Positions 35,386-44,191 of a DNA stretch of 64,000 nt are shown here, piece by piece. The position numbers and the translations under genes are program-made. The stretch lies in NCBI RefSeq assembly GCF_013185915.1, contig NZ_JAAZUH010000001.1, positions 1,612,001-1,676,000 on the forward strand. Reading direction: 5' to 3'. Origin of the DNA: Stenotrophomonas bentonitica. Lineage in GTDB: Bacteria > Pseudomonadota > Gammaproteobacteria > Xanthomonadales > Xanthomonadaceae. Below the pieces are notes generated by a model, which worked only from the letters and a program-made list of their open reading frames with translations, searched no databases and had not been told where the DNA came from. How positions within the stretch are numbered: the first letter of the stretch is position 1; each line of letters starts with the position of its first letter.

Positions 35386-37413
35386 ATGCTGGAACGTTAT
35401 GGGCTTTCACTTGCGCTGTTCTGCGCCATCCTTGCGATTCTCTACGGCATCGTGTCGGCACGCTGGATCCTCCGGCAACCGGCCGGCAATGCCCGCATGC
35501 AGGAAATCGCCGCCGCCATCCAGGAAGGCGCGCGCGCCTACCTCAACCGCCAATACCTGACCATCGGCATCGCCGGCATCGTGTTGTTCGTGCTGGTCGG
35601 AATCTTCCTCAGCTGGTACACGGCGATCGGCTTCGCGATCGGTGCGGTGCTGTCCGGCGCGGCCGGCTACATCGGCATGAACGTGTCGGTGCGGGCCAAC
35701 GTGCGCACCGCCGAAGCAGCGCGCAACGGCCTCAGCGCAGCCATGGACGTGGCGTTCCGCGGCGGCGCGATCACCGGCATGCTGGTGGTCGGGCTGGGCC
35801 TGCTGGGCGTGGCCGGTTACTACGCGCTGCTGCTGCGGCTGGGGCTGGGCACCGGCGCGGCGCTGCATGCGCTGGTCGGGCTGGCGTTTGGTTCGTCGCT
35901 GATCTCGATCTTCGCGCGCCTGGGCGGCGGCATCTTCACCAAGGGCGCCGACGTCGGCGCGGACCTGGTCGGCAAGGTCGAAGCCGGCATTCCCGAAGAC
36001 GACCCGCGCAACCCGGCGGTGATCGCCGACAACGTGGGCGACAACGTCGGCGACTGCGCCGGCATGGCCGCCGACCTGTTCGAAACCTACGCGGTCACGG
36101 TGATCGCCACCATGCTGCTGGGCAGCCTGATGATCGCCGAGGCCGGGCGCAATGCGATCCTGTACCCGCTGGTGCTGGGCGGGGTGTCGATCATCGCCTC
36201 GATCATCGGCGCGTTGTTCGTCAAGGTGAAGCCCGGCGGTTCGATCATGGGCGCGCTGTACAAGGGCGTGATCGTGTCCGGCGTGCTGGCGGCCATCGCG
36301 TTCTACCCGATCACCCAGCAGCTGATGCCCGACAACGCGCACGGGGCGATGAACCTGTACATCTGCGCGCTGATCGGCCTGATCCTCACCGGGTTGATCG
36401 TGTGGATCACCGAGTACTACACCGGCACGCAGTACAAGCCGGTGCAGCACGTGGCGCAGGCCTCGACCACCGGGCATGGCACCAACATCATCGCCGGGCT
36501 GGGCGTGTCGATGAAGTCGACCGCGCTGCCGGTGATCGCGGTATGCCTGGCGATCTGGCTGGCGCACCTGCATGGCGGGCTGTACGGGATCGCGATTGCG
36601 GCCACCTCGATGCTGTCGATGGCGGGCATGATCGTGGCGCTGGATGCGTACGGGCCGATCACCGACAACGCCGGCGGCATCGCCGAGATGGCCGAGCTGC
36701 CGCCGGAGATCCGCGACATCACAGACCCGCTGGATGCAGTGGGCAACACCACCAAGGCGGTGACCAAGGGCTATGCGATCGGCTCGGCGGCACTGGCCGC
36801 GCTGGTGCTGTTCGCCGATTACACCCACAACCTGCAGGCCGCGCATCCGGGCGAGGTGTTCGCGTTCGACCTGTCCGACCACACGGTGATCATCGGGTTG
36901 CTGATCGGTGGCCTGATCCCCTATCTGTTCGGCGCGATGGCGATGGAGGCGGTTGGCCGCGCGGCGGGTGCGGTGGTGGAAGAAGTGCGCCGCCAGTTCC
37001 GCGAGATCGCGGGAATCATGGAAGGTACCGGCAAGCCGCAGTACGACCGCGCGGTGGACATGCTGACCCGTTCTGCGATCCGCGAAATGATCGTGCCCTC
37101 GCTGCTGCCGGTGGCGGTGCCGGTGGTGGTCGGCCTGCTGCTGGGGCCGCGTGCGTTGGGTGGCCTGCTGATCGGCACTATCGTGACCGGCCTGTTCGTG
37201 GCGATCTCGATGACCACCGGCGGCGGGGCCTGGGACAACGCGAAGAAGTACATCGAAGACGGGCATTTCGGCGGCAAGGGCAGTGAAGCGCACAAGGCTG
37301 CGGTGACCGGCGACACGGTGGGCGATCCGTACAAGGACACGGCAGGGCCGGCGATCAATCCGTTGATCAAGATCATCAACATCGTGGCGTTGTTGCTGGT
37401 GCCGTTGTTGTAA
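35386..37413 (+). CDS. hppA: Membrane proton-pumping pyrophosphatase (K+-independent type)
   Basis: A 675-residue integral membrane pyrophosphatase that couples PPi hydrolysis to ion transport, with about 16 helices. The PPi/Mg site is seen in [26 protein letters not shown] sequence, [20 protein letters not shown], and C-terminal [12 protein letters not shown] plus [20 protein letters not shown]. In [11 protein letters not shown]457 replaces the Ala of K+-dependent enzymes, indicating the K+-independent H+ pump. The ATG at 35386 follows a strong GGAGGGG site; the longer upstream frame is rejected. Confidence 0.95.
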   Translation: MLERYGLSLALFCAILAILYGIVSARWILRQPAGNARMQEIAAAIQEGARAYLNRQYLTIGIAGIVLFVLVGIFLSWYTAIGFAIGAVLSGAAGYIGMNVSVRANVRTAEAARNGLSAAMDVAFRGGAITGMLVVGLGLLGVAGYYALLLRLGLGTGAALHALVGLAFGSSLISIFARLGGGIFTKGADVGADLVGKVEAGIPEDDPRNPAVIADNVGDNVGDCAGMAADLFETYAVTVIATMLLGSLMIAEAGRNAILYPLVLGGVSIIASIIGALFVKVKPGGSIMGALYKGVIVSGVLAAIAFYPITQQLMPDNAHGAMNLYICALIGLILTGLIVWITEYYTGTQYKPVQHVAQASTTGHGTNIIAGLGVSMKSTALPVIAVCLAIWLAHLHGGLYGIAIAATSMLSMAGMIVALDAYGPITDNAGGIAEMAELPPEIRDITDPLDAVGNTTKAVTKGYAIGSAALAALVLFADYTHNLQAAHPGEVFAFDLSDHTVIIGLLIGGLIPYLFGAMAMEAVGRAAGAVVEEVRRQFREIAGIMEGTGKPQYDRAVDMLTRSAIREMIVPSLLPVAVPVVVGLLLGPRALGGLLIGTIVTGLFVAISMTTGGGAWDNAKKYIEDGHFGGKGSEAHKAAVTGDTVGDPYKDTAGPAINPLIKIINIVALLLVPLL

Positions 37414-37423
37414 TTCGGTTGGG

Positions 37424-37451
37424 GCCGCGACGTCCTTGGGGGCGTCGCGGC
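37424..37451. terminator. Hairpin between convergent hppA and DUF454
   Basis: GCCGCGACG (37424-37432) pairs perfectly with CGTCGCGGC (37443-37451). No T-run follows on either strand, so intrinsic termination would be weak. Confidence 0.45.
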
Positions 37452-37457
37452 AGTTCG

Positions 37458-37820
37458 TCAGGGGACCGGTGACGGACGCGACAACACGTAAACCGCGCTG
37501 GCTAAAAAGAACACCGCCACGCCCAGCAACAACGGCCAAGACGGCCGCGCGCCCCACAGGAACATCACGAACCCGAAGGCCATGCCTCCGGCGGCGAAGG
37601 CCTTGCCCTTGCGGCTGATCGCGCCCTGCTCGCGCCAGGCGCGCAGCGATGGCCCATAGCGCGGGTGCTCCAGCAACTTCCGCTCGAACTTCGGTGAGCT
37701 GCGCGCGAAACAACCCACTGCCAGGATCAGGAAGATCGTCGTCGGCATCACCGGCAGCAGCGCGCCGATCACGCCCAGCGCGACCATCACCCAGCCCAGG
37801 CAGAACCAGAGCCAGCGCAT
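37458..37820 (-). CDS. DUF454 (YbaN-like) inner-membrane protein
   Basis: A 120-residue DUF454 protein. MRWLWFCLGWVMVALGVIGALLPVMPTT is the family N-terminus, with FLILAVGCFARSSPKFERKLL and HPRYGPSLRAWREQGAI next, and two more hydrophobic segments at the C-terminus (three to four helices in total). Function unknown; E. coli ybaN is iron-regulated. It sits 28 bp after the heme oxygenase gene in the same direction, so co-transcription and an iron/heme link are likely. Confidence 0.85.
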   Translation of the reverse strand: MRWLWFCLGWVMVALGVIGALLPVMPTTIFLILAVGCFARSSPKFERKLLEHPRYGPSLRAWREQGAISRKGKAFAAGGMAFGFVMFLWGARPSWPLLLGVAVFFLASAVYVLSRPSPVP

Positions 37821-37848
37821 CAGGGTGCCCGGGCGCGGCCGTCAGCGC

Positions 37849-38436
37849 TCATGCGAACTCCAGTTCTACATGGTCGTGCACGCTGCGGAACGCCGCGTCG
37901 GCGGCGTCGATCACCTGCTGTTCCTGCTCGGCGGTGAGCACCACCGTATCGAGCGCGGCGGTGAACGCGCGCCAATGACGTGCCGCGCCATCGGGATGGG
38001 CCGCCAGGTGGCGGGCGCCGAAGTCCGCGTCCAGGCCGAGCTGGCCCGCCATCTTGTACAGGATGGTGCCGCCGAGGTTGGAGCCTTCGGCCACGTACAG
38101 CCAGCCCAGCGCAGCCGCCAACGGCAGGTCCGGACCCAGCCGCATCGGCACCGGGCCCGGCAGCACCTGTTCCAGGTCGTGCAGGTCGCGGGTGACCTGC
38201 GGCAGCCGCCGGCGCTCGGCCAGGTCGGGCAGCAGCGCGTCCAGCGCGGCATTGGCGTACAGCGCGTCGATGTCCCGGTGGAAGCGGTACTGCACGCGCA
38301 GGAACCGGGCGAAGCGGTCGCGGTCGGCGAAGATCTCGCCGGCCATGATGCGCTTGTCCAGCGCGCCGTGGCTGTCGCGGGTAGCGGCCTTCAGGCGTTG
38401 GCTGCGGGTGGCTTCAAGGGTCTCGGTGGCGTTCAT
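37849..38436 (-). CDS. hemO: Biliverdin-producing heme oxygenase
   Basis: A 195-residue heme oxygenase, which opens heme to biliverdin, CO and Fe2+. H23 in TRDSHGALD is the proximal heme ligand; YVAEGSNLGGTILYK is the distal helix motif with its flexible Gly pair. Length fits the HemO/PigA/BphO group. It may free iron from imported heme or supply biliverdin to a phytochrome; no phytochrome is adjacent, while a TonB receptor and FecR/FecI lie 440 bp away, so iron release is favoured. Confidence 0.92.
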   Translation of the reverse strand: MNATETLEATRSQRLKAATRDSHGALDKRIMAGEIFADRDRFARFLRVQYRFHRDIDALYANAALDALLPDLAERRRLPQVTRDLHDLEQVLPGPVPMRLGPDLPLAAALGWLYVAEGSNLGGTILYKMAGQLGLDADFGARHLAAHPDGAARHWRAFTAALDTVVLTAEQEQQVIDAADAAFRSVHDHVELEFA

Positions 38437-38592
38437 GGCGTTCTGGCAGGAAAAGGTGGCAGTGCCGCGCAGCGCGCGTCACACGGGTAAGACGCCTGCC
38501 ACGCAGACTACCCCAAGCCGGATTGGGGGGCGATGCCATCCTCACCCCGGGGTGTTGATAATGGCGCATTCTTCCGCCCCACAAGGATCGCC

Positions 38593-38841
38593 ATGATGGA
38601 CACCACCGAATCGCGCATGACCAACCTGTTCGAGCAGTTGGGACTGGACTCCAGCAAGGAGGCCATTGCCCGGTTCATCCTCGACCATCAGCTGCCGGCC
38701 GATGTCACCCTGGCCGAAGCGCCGTTCTGGAATGATGCGCAGCGGCAGTTCCTGGGCGAAGAGCTGAAGGAAGATGCCGATTGGGCCATCGTGGTCGATG
38801 AGTTGAACGAAGCACTGCACGCGGACGCGACCAAGGCGTGA
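38593..38841 (+). CDS. DUF2789 family protein
   Basis: An 82-residue DUF2789 protein: LFEQLGLDSSKEAIARFILDHQ and LAEAPFWNDAQRQFLGEELKEDADWAIVVDELN cover the whole family domain, which is small, acidic and helical. Function unknown. Two ATGs are adjacent (38593, 38596) after an AAGGA site; the longer frame from 38533 is rejected. It is convergent with the TonB receptor and divergent from heme oxygenase. Confidence 0.87.
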   Translation: MMDTTESRMTNLFEQLGLDSSKEAIARFILDHQLPADVTLAEAPFWNDAQRQFLGEELKEDADWAIVVDELNEALHADATKA

Positions 38842-38877
38842 ACGGAAATGGGCGCGGCGAGTGCCGCGCCCATCTGA

Positions 38878-41805
38878 TCAATACCGCCAGGTCACCGCCA
38901 GGCGCATGATCCGGCCCGGCGCCGGCATCACGCCCAGCGCCAGCGGGTCCAGGTAGTAGCGGTCGGTCAGGTTGTCGACGTTGAAATCGAACGCCAGCTG
39001 CGCGCTGGCCTGCCAGCTGGCGAACACGTCCACCACCGTCGCCGGCTGGTACAGCTGCTGGATCGCCGACAAGCCCACATTCCATTCCTTGTCGAGCTTG
39101 CTGATCGGGCCGCTGTTGTGGATCACCCGGGTGCCGAAGCTCAGCCGCTGGTCGAACAGGCGCGAGCCCAGGGTCAGGTTGACCGTGTAGCGCGGCGGGT
39201 TCTGGGTGTTGCTGTAGGAACCCTCGAAGCCACCGTCCACGCAGTCCGGCGTCGCAGCCAGCTCGGCGATCTTCCGCTGCACGCCATAGGCGCGGCGCTC
39301 GGCGGCGATGTCCGGCGCGCAGGTCTTGGCCTCGAAGTAGTAATGCGCCGACAGATCGGCAAATACCTTGCCGGCATCGTAGCTGGACTGGAACTCCAGG
39401 CCGGAGACCTTGAAGCGGTCGATGTTGCGGATGTAGCCGGCCGACAGCGTGCGGTAGTCGCGGGTGATCAGGTCGTCGATGCGGGTGTTGAAGTAAGCCA
39501 GCTTGAACGCGGCCTGGTTGCCGTCGGCGAACAGGTCGTGCTTCACCGTGCTGGCCCCCACTTCCCAGGTCGCAGCGCGTTCCGGCTTGAGCTCCCCGTC
39601 GATCGGCTTGGCCGCCGTGAACAGGCCCAGCGTGCTTTCGAACAGGCTCGGCAGCTTCACCCCTTCGGCGTACTTGATGTACAGCAGGGTGTCTTCGTCG
39701 GCATGCCAGGTGACGCTGGCGGTGGGCATGAACGCGTGGTCGGTACGGCGGATCGGCTGCGACCAGGTCCAGCTGGTGGGCACCACCAGGTCTTCGGTGG
39801 CGGTAACGTCGTGGAAGTTCCACCCGGTGATGTCGGCCACCGTGCCCTTCTTGTACGGCGAGGCCAGCAGCGAGGCTTCGGTGAACTGGCCGTTCGCGTC
39901 CGGGTACCAGTTGAGCATCGCGATGCGCTGCGCGCGCCAGGCCGGCAGCGCCGGGTTGCCGTTGAGCAGCTGGGTGTAGCGGTACTGGCCGATCACTTCC
40001 TCGCCGTCCGGCGTGGCCAGGCGGTTGCGGTCATGGATGCTGACCCGGCTGAAGCGCCCGCCGAGCAGCACGTCCCAGCGCTCGCCTGGCTGCCACTTCA
40101 TCGACGCCACCGCGCTGTATTCCTTGCGCGCGGCGTTGCGCAGGAAGCGGTTGTTGATCAGGTCGTCGTGCTTGATCGGCGCGTTCTCGCCCGGGCCCAC
40201 GTCTTCGTCGCTGAAGGCCAGGCCGTAGTCGAAGGTGAACAACCCCGCGCTGTCGGTGACCAGCACCGTGGTGTTGGACACGTCCAGGCCGAACCGCTTC
40301 TGGGTCATGTCATTGCGGTAAGCGTCCTTGTAACCCGGATCGGTGTTGAAGGTCGGGCCGTCGTACCACTCGGTGCGGCGGTCGAAGTACCACGGGGTGA
40401 TGCCGGTCAGGCCGTTGTACATCAGGCTGTCGGCCTCGGTGTACCAGAGGTTGGCCTTGAGGTCGACGACGTCGTTGCCGGGGTTGAACCGGTAGCGCAG
40501 GTTGTAGGCATCCAGGTCGACGCTGCCCGGCTCCCACTGCGGCACGCGGTCGCGGTCCACGCGGATGATCTGCGAGGCCATGATCTCGCCCTGGCGCCCG
40601 CTGTAATGGCGGTAGCCCGCTTCCAGGGTCTGGCTGTCGTCGATCCGCCAGGTGCCCTTGAGCAGCACCGAGTTGGACTTGGACGAGGTGTTGAACACTT
40701 CGGTGTTGGGCGGGTTCAACGGCGCCAGGGTGCGGCGGGTCTGCGGGAAGTCATCGTAGCCGTGCTTGCCCGAGTAGTAGTTGCCGGTGTCGCGCCAGGC
40801 GTATGCCGCAACCAGGTCGAAACGGTCCCAGTGCTTGCCACCGGCGATGTTGAAGAACTGGCCGCCGAGGCTGTTGCGGTCGGTGCGCGGTGCGGCATTG
40901 TAGGCCGGCAGGTCGCGGGCGCTGCCGTTGGACACGCCGCTGCGCACGCGCAGGCCGGCGTCCTGGCCCTCGCGCAGCACGTCACCGATGTTCAGCGTTT
41001 CCATTTCCACCACGCCACCGATACCGCCGGACGCGTTCGCGCCCAGGCTGGGGCCCTTGGTCACGGTCAGGCTGGAGATCAGGTCCGGGTCGAGATAGGT
41101 ACGCTGCGACTGGCCGGCATAGCCGCGGTAGGTGTCCATGGTCGACTGGCCGCCGTCGATGATGACCGGAATGCGGCTCTGGCCCTGGATGCCGCGGATG
41201 TTGAGGTCCAGCGCATTGGCGGTGCGCGGATCGCCGGCGGTGACGCCGACCACGCCCTTGACGATGTCGGCGGTGGAGGTGCCGCGGAAGCGTTCGATGG
41301 TGGCGCGCGGTACGTACACGCTGGAGCCGCTGCTGCGGTAAACCTCGAGAGCGCGTTCGTTGTCGCCGCCCTCTGCGCTGGACTGGTCGCCGGCCACGCG
41401 CAGGGTGTCGGTGACGATCACGCCGTCGGCACGTTGGCCACGCGTGGCACGTTCCAGGCTGACCGCACCCGGGCCAAGCACGCGCGGGGCCAGCCCGCTG
41501 CCGCCCAGCAGCTGCGCCAGCGCGCTCTGCGCATCCAGCGTGCCGCGCACCGCCGTGGAGGTGGCACCTTCAGCCAGCGCCGCCGGATAGGCCACTTGGA
41601 CACCCGACTGGCGCATGTAGCTGCGCAGCGCGTCGGCCAGCGGCTGGGCCGGAATGTCGAACGACTGCACGGTGGAGAGTGCGGCGGTGTCGGCGGACTG
41701 GGCCAGCGCCGGCGCTGCGGATGCAGCGGCCAAGCCGCACGCCAGCAGGGCGATGCACAGGCGGGACGGGCGCGGCAACGCGCGCGGTCGGGAGTTGGAA
41801 AGCAT
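38878..41805 (-). CDS. TonB-dependent receptor with STN signalling domain (likely heme)
   Basis: A 975-residue outer-membrane receptor. A signal peptide (IALLACGLAAASAAPALAQ) is followed by a secretin/TonB short N-terminal domain (about 50-105: FDIPAQPLADALRSYMRQSG), a plug (FRGTSTADIVKGVVGVTAGD, LDLNIRGIQGQSRIPVIIDG) and a 22-strand barrel ending in MRLAVTWRY. The STN domain means it signals to an anti-sigma factor: fecR and fecI lie just upstream in the same direction. Sequence style resembles HasR/hemoglobin-type receptors and heme oxygenase is nearby, so heme is the best guess; a siderophore cannot be excluded. Start chosen at MLSNSRPRA. Confidence 0.88.
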   Translation of the reverse strand: MLSNSRPRALPRPSRLCIALLACGLAAASAAPALAQSADTAALSTVQSFDIPAQPLADALRSYMRQSGVQVAYPAALAEGATSTAVRGTLDAQSALAQLLGGSGLAPRVLGPGAVSLERATRGQRADGVIVTDTLRVAGDQSSAEGGDNERALEVYRSSGSSVYVPRATIERFRGTSTADIVKGVVGVTAGDPRTANALDLNIRGIQGQSRIPVIIDGGQSTMDTYRGYAGQSQRTYLDPDLISSLTVTKGPSLGANASGGIGGVVEMETLNIGDVLREGQDAGLRVRSGVSNGSARDLPAYNAAPRTDRNSLGGQFFNIAGGKHWDRFDLVAAYAWRDTGNYYSGKHGYDDFPQTRRTLAPLNPPNTEVFNTSSKSNSVLLKGTWRIDDSQTLEAGYRHYSGRQGEIMASQIIRVDRDRVPQWEPGSVDLDAYNLRYRFNPGNDVVDLKANLWYTEADSLMYNGLTGITPWYFDRRTEWYDGPTFNTDPGYKDAYRNDMTQKRFGLDVSNTTVLVTDSAGLFTFDYGLAFSDEDVGPGENAPIKHDDLINNRFLRNAARKEYSAVASMKWQPGERWDVLLGGRFSRVSIHDRNRLATPDGEEVIGQYRYTQLLNGNPALPAWRAQRIAMLNWYPDANGQFTEASLLASPYKKGTVADITGWNFHDVTATEDLVVPTSWTWSQPIRRTDHAFMPTASVTWHADEDTLLYIKYAEGVKLPSLFESTLGLFTAAKPIDGELKPERAATWEVGASTVKHDLFADGNQAAFKLAYFNTRIDDLITRDYRTLSAGYIRNIDRFKVSGLEFQSSYDAGKVFADLSAHYYFEAKTCAPDIAAERRAYGVQRKIAELAATPDCVDGGFEGSYSNTQNPPRYTVNLTLGSRLFDQRLSFGTRVIHNSGPISKLDKEWNVGLSAIQQLYQPATVVDVFASWQASAQLAFDFNVDNLTDRYYLDPLALGVMPAPGRIMRLAVTWRY

Positions 41806-41939
41806 GTTGAAACCTGTAGGAAAGGCGATGCCGTGCAGACGGCGTCCCCGCACGATGTGCGGGCGCTGCGAAGTACGTGGCGGCGGCGGGTACGTTCGGG
41901 GGTAAGACGTGTGCGGGGCGCACGTCCCCAAGATCGATT

Positions 41940-42896
41940 TCAGTGCGTCGCCGCGCGGCTCACGATCGCCACGCCCAGCGGCAGGCGGGTGACGCGCAGG
42001 CCGGCCGACATCGCCAGCGCGTCCAGCGCCTGCTCGGGCTGGTCGACGCGCAGCGCGGCGTTGACCGGCGACAACGCCGACAGGTCGCCGCGCACGAAGG
42101 TCGGCCCGGTGCGATACCGCGCGATCTGGTCGACCGCCGCGCGCACCGGCACCGCATCCAGCAGCAGCTCGCCCTCGCGCCATGCCGCGATCCGGTCCGG
42201 CGCGAGGTCGGCGTGGCGCAGCACCTGCCCGCCACGCGCGAAACCGGCGCGTTGCCCGGCCAGCAGGTAGGTCCAGCCGCCTTCCGGCGTCGCCGCGACG
42301 CGGATCTGTCCCTGCGACACTTCGGCGTCCACCCCGTGTTCGGTCTCGGCCACCGCGAAGGCCGTGGCGATGTCTTCCACTACCCCACCCTGCGCGCGGA
42401 CCCGGAACGGCTGCGCGTGCCCGGGCGCGACTTCAAACCAGGCGCGGCCGCGCAGCAGGCGGATGCCGCGCTCGCTGTCGTCGTAGTCCACGGCGATTGC
42501 CGAGTCGGCATCGAGCACCGCGCGGCTGCCATCGGGCAATGCCAGTGTCACCACTTCGCTGCCGCTGCGGTGGTCGGCGCGCAGGCGCAGCCAGGCATCC
42601 GGCGCCACCCACAGCAGCGCGAGCACTGCCGCAGCCGCCAGCGCGATGCGCGGCGCGCGCCGACGCCGTGGACGGTGGGCGCGCACCGGCGGCTGCGCCA
42701 CCGCCTGCCACAGCTGCCGTTCGTACTCGAACGCGCGGCGGTGGCCGGGTTGCTTCAACCACTGCTCGAAGGCCTGCATGCGCTCGGGTTCGACCGCGCC
42801 GCACGCCAGCCACGCGATCCACGCCTGCGCCTGTTCGGCAAGCAGGTCGGGCGGTATCGGTGCGGTGGGCTTTCTGGGCAGGTTATGCGGGCTCAT
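41940..42896 (-). CDS. fecR: FecR family anti-sigma/sigma regulator
   Basis: A 318-residue FecR protein. An N-terminal cytoplasmic domain (EQAQAWIAWLACGAVEPERMQAFEQWL, DUF4880) binds the sigma factor. One transmembrane helix (about 91-110, IALAAAAVLALLWVAPDAWL) follows a basic stretch, then the periplasmic FecR domain (VTLALPDGSRAVLDADSAI, RAWFEVAP) and a C-terminal DUF4974/STN-like part that meets the receptor. MSPHNLPRK (42896) is the start, not the longer frame. Order fecI-fecR-receptor is the standard cell-surface signalling operon. Confidence 0.93.
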   Translation of the reverse strand: MSPHNLPRKPTAPIPPDLLAEQAQAWIAWLACGAVEPERMQAFEQWLKQPGHRRAFEYERQLWQAVAQPPVRAHRPRRRRAPRIALAAAAVLALLWVAPDAWLRLRADHRSGSEVVTLALPDGSRAVLDADSAIAVDYDDSERGIRLLRGRAWFEVAPGHAQPFRVRAQGGVVEDIATAFAVAETEHGVDAEVSQGQIRVAATPEGGWTYLLAGQRAGFARGGQVLRHADLAPDRIAAWREGELLLDAVPVRAAVDQIARYRTGPTFVRGDLSALSPVNAALRVDQPEQALDALAMSAGLRVTRLPLGVAIVSRAATH

Positions 42897-42972
42897 GGCT
42901 GGCAGGAAACGCGATCGTGGCGCCGTTACCATCAAGACGTGCGGGAACGGCACTTCCCCAAGCCCATGCGCC

Positions 42973-43473
42973 TTACCGCCCGCTGCGCGCCCACGCCAGC
43001 CGCTGCAACGCGGCCCGCACGTGGTTTTCCACGGTGGTGACCGACACGCCACGGCGCCGGGCAATCTCCGCCTGGGTCAGCCCCTGCAGCCGGTTGAGGC
43101 GGAAGATCGTGCGGGTCGGTTCGGGAAGGTGGTCGGCGGCGGACAGCACGCGCTGCAGCTCGTCCTGGGCCATGGCCTGTTCTTCCGTGGACAGCACTTC
43201 ATCCGGCCCCCACAGGTAGTGGTCGGCCAACAGCCGCGCCTGGCGGCTGCGTTCCCGGCCCTGGTCGGTGGCCAGGTTGGTGGCCAGACGGTACAGATAG
43301 GCCCGCGGGTTGTCGATGGCCACGCTGCCGTCGACTCCGCGGGCCTTGAACCAGATCGCCTGGATCACATCCTCAGCGCTGCTGTCGCTGCCCAGGATCC
43401 GCCGCACCAGGCGCAGCAGCGCCGGGCGTTCGCGGATCAGCAGATCGGTGAGGGTCGAGGCATTGGACGACAT
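42973..43473 (-). CDS. fecI: FecI-like ECF sigma factor
   Basis: A 166-residue ECF sigma factor. Region 2 (SAEDVIQAIWFKARG, NPRAYLYRLATNLATDQGRER) recognises -10 and core; region 4 (LPEPTRTIFRLNRLQGLTQAEIARRRGVSVTTVENHV) is the helix-turn-helix for -35. It is the FecI subgroup by sequence and by position ahead of fecR. A Fur-box-like sequence overlaps the promoter region 20-37 bp upstream, so iron repression is expected. It likely transcribes the receptor gene. Confidence 0.94.
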   Translation of the reverse strand: MSSNASTLTDLLIRERPALLRLVRRILGSDSSAEDVIQAIWFKARGVDGSVAIDNPRAYLYRLATNLATDQGRERSRQARLLADHYLWGPDEVLSTEEQAMAQDELQRVLSAADHLPEPTRTIFRLNRLQGLTQAEIARRRGVSVTTVENHVRAALQRLAWARSGR

Positions 43474-43493
43474 GGGCGCGGCATCTTACCCTC

Positions 43494-43510
43494 CAAATGA
43501 GAATGAGTCA
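43494..43510 (-). promoter_or_regulatory. Fur-box-like site upstream of fecI
   Basis: AAATGAGAATGAGTCAC (43494-43510), read on the minus strand as GTGACTCATTCTCATTT, resembles Fur boxes built of AATGAGAAT/ATTCTCATT units. It starts 21 bp upstream of the fecI ATG and touches the stop codon of the preceding gene. Confidence 0.6.
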
Positions 43511-43512
43511 CG

Positions 43513-44148
43513 TTAAGCCCGTGGCCGCCGCACCACGCGAAGTTTGCCGCTGCGCCCGCCGCCGGCGTAGAACAGGCCCGCACCGTCGGCTTCCAGGCCA
43601 CTCACGTGCTGGCCGTCGGGCATCTCCAGCCGTTCCAGCACCTCACCGCTGTCCGGGTCCACGCGGCGGATGTCGCTGCGTTCGCCGTCGTCGGTGCCAT
43701 GCCAGAGCTCACCGTCGACCCAGGTCACGCCGGTGACGAAGCGGTCCGATTCAATCGTGCGGATCACGCGCCCGTCGGCCGGATCGATCTGGTGGATGCG
43801 ACGGTCGCGGTACTGCCCCACCCACAGGCTGCCTTCGGCCCAGGCCATGCCCGAGTCGCTGCCTTCACCGGGGGCAGGAATGGAACCGAGCACCTGGCCG
43901 GTCTGCGGGTCGATCCGGTCGATCCGCGCTTCTGCGATCTGGTACAGATGCGTGCCATCGAAGGCGGTGCCGGCGTCGCAGGGTACCGGCAGCGAACGCA
44001 CGGTCTGGCCGGTGTCCGGATTGATCGCGAGCAGGGCCGCGCCGGTGGCGGCCCAGATGTGGCGGCCATCGAAGCTGACCCCATGCACGGCGTCGGCGCC
44101 GGCAAACGGGCCGAATTCGCGGGTGACTTCAGCAGTTGCAGTGTTCAT
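43513..44148 (-). CDS. YncE/Vgb-like beta-propeller protein
   Basis: A 211-residue protein with repeated propeller blades: GVSFDGRHIWAATGAALLAI, INPDTGQTV, IDPQTGQVLGS, WVGQYRDRRIHQIDPADGRVI, RRVDPDSGEVLERLE. Each blade has the pattern D-x-G/T-G-x-V. There is no signal peptide, so it is cytoplasmic. It resembles glutaminyl cyclase/virginiamycin-B-lyase-like propellers in shape, but no catalytic residues are evident. MNTATAEVTREFG (44148) is used. It lies 43 bp downstream of a regulator gene in the same direction and probably serves with it. Confidence 0.75.
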   Translation of the reverse strand: MNTATAEVTREFGPFAGADAVHGVSFDGRHIWAATGAALLAINPDTGQTVRSLPVPCDAGTAFDGTHLYQIAEARIDRIDPQTGQVLGSIPAPGEGSDSGMAWAEGSLWVGQYRDRRIHQIDPADGRVIRTIESDRFVTGVTWVDGELWHGTDDGERSDIRRVDPDSGEVLERLEMPDGQHVSGLEADGAGLFYAGGGRSGKLRVVRRPRA

Positions 44149-44191
44149 CTGAGCATCTCCTGGCACGTTGGAAGGGTGCCTGGCCATGACA

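Noticed and set aside
38555..38575. AATGGCGCATT near the DUF2789 gene as a Fur box
   Set aside because: The half-sites are two bases too close and flanks match poorly; the site at 43494 is better.
39118..42270. 1050-codon open frame opposite the TonB receptor
   Set aside because: Shadow of the receptor gene in a GC-rich region; low-complexity composition and no recognisable motif.
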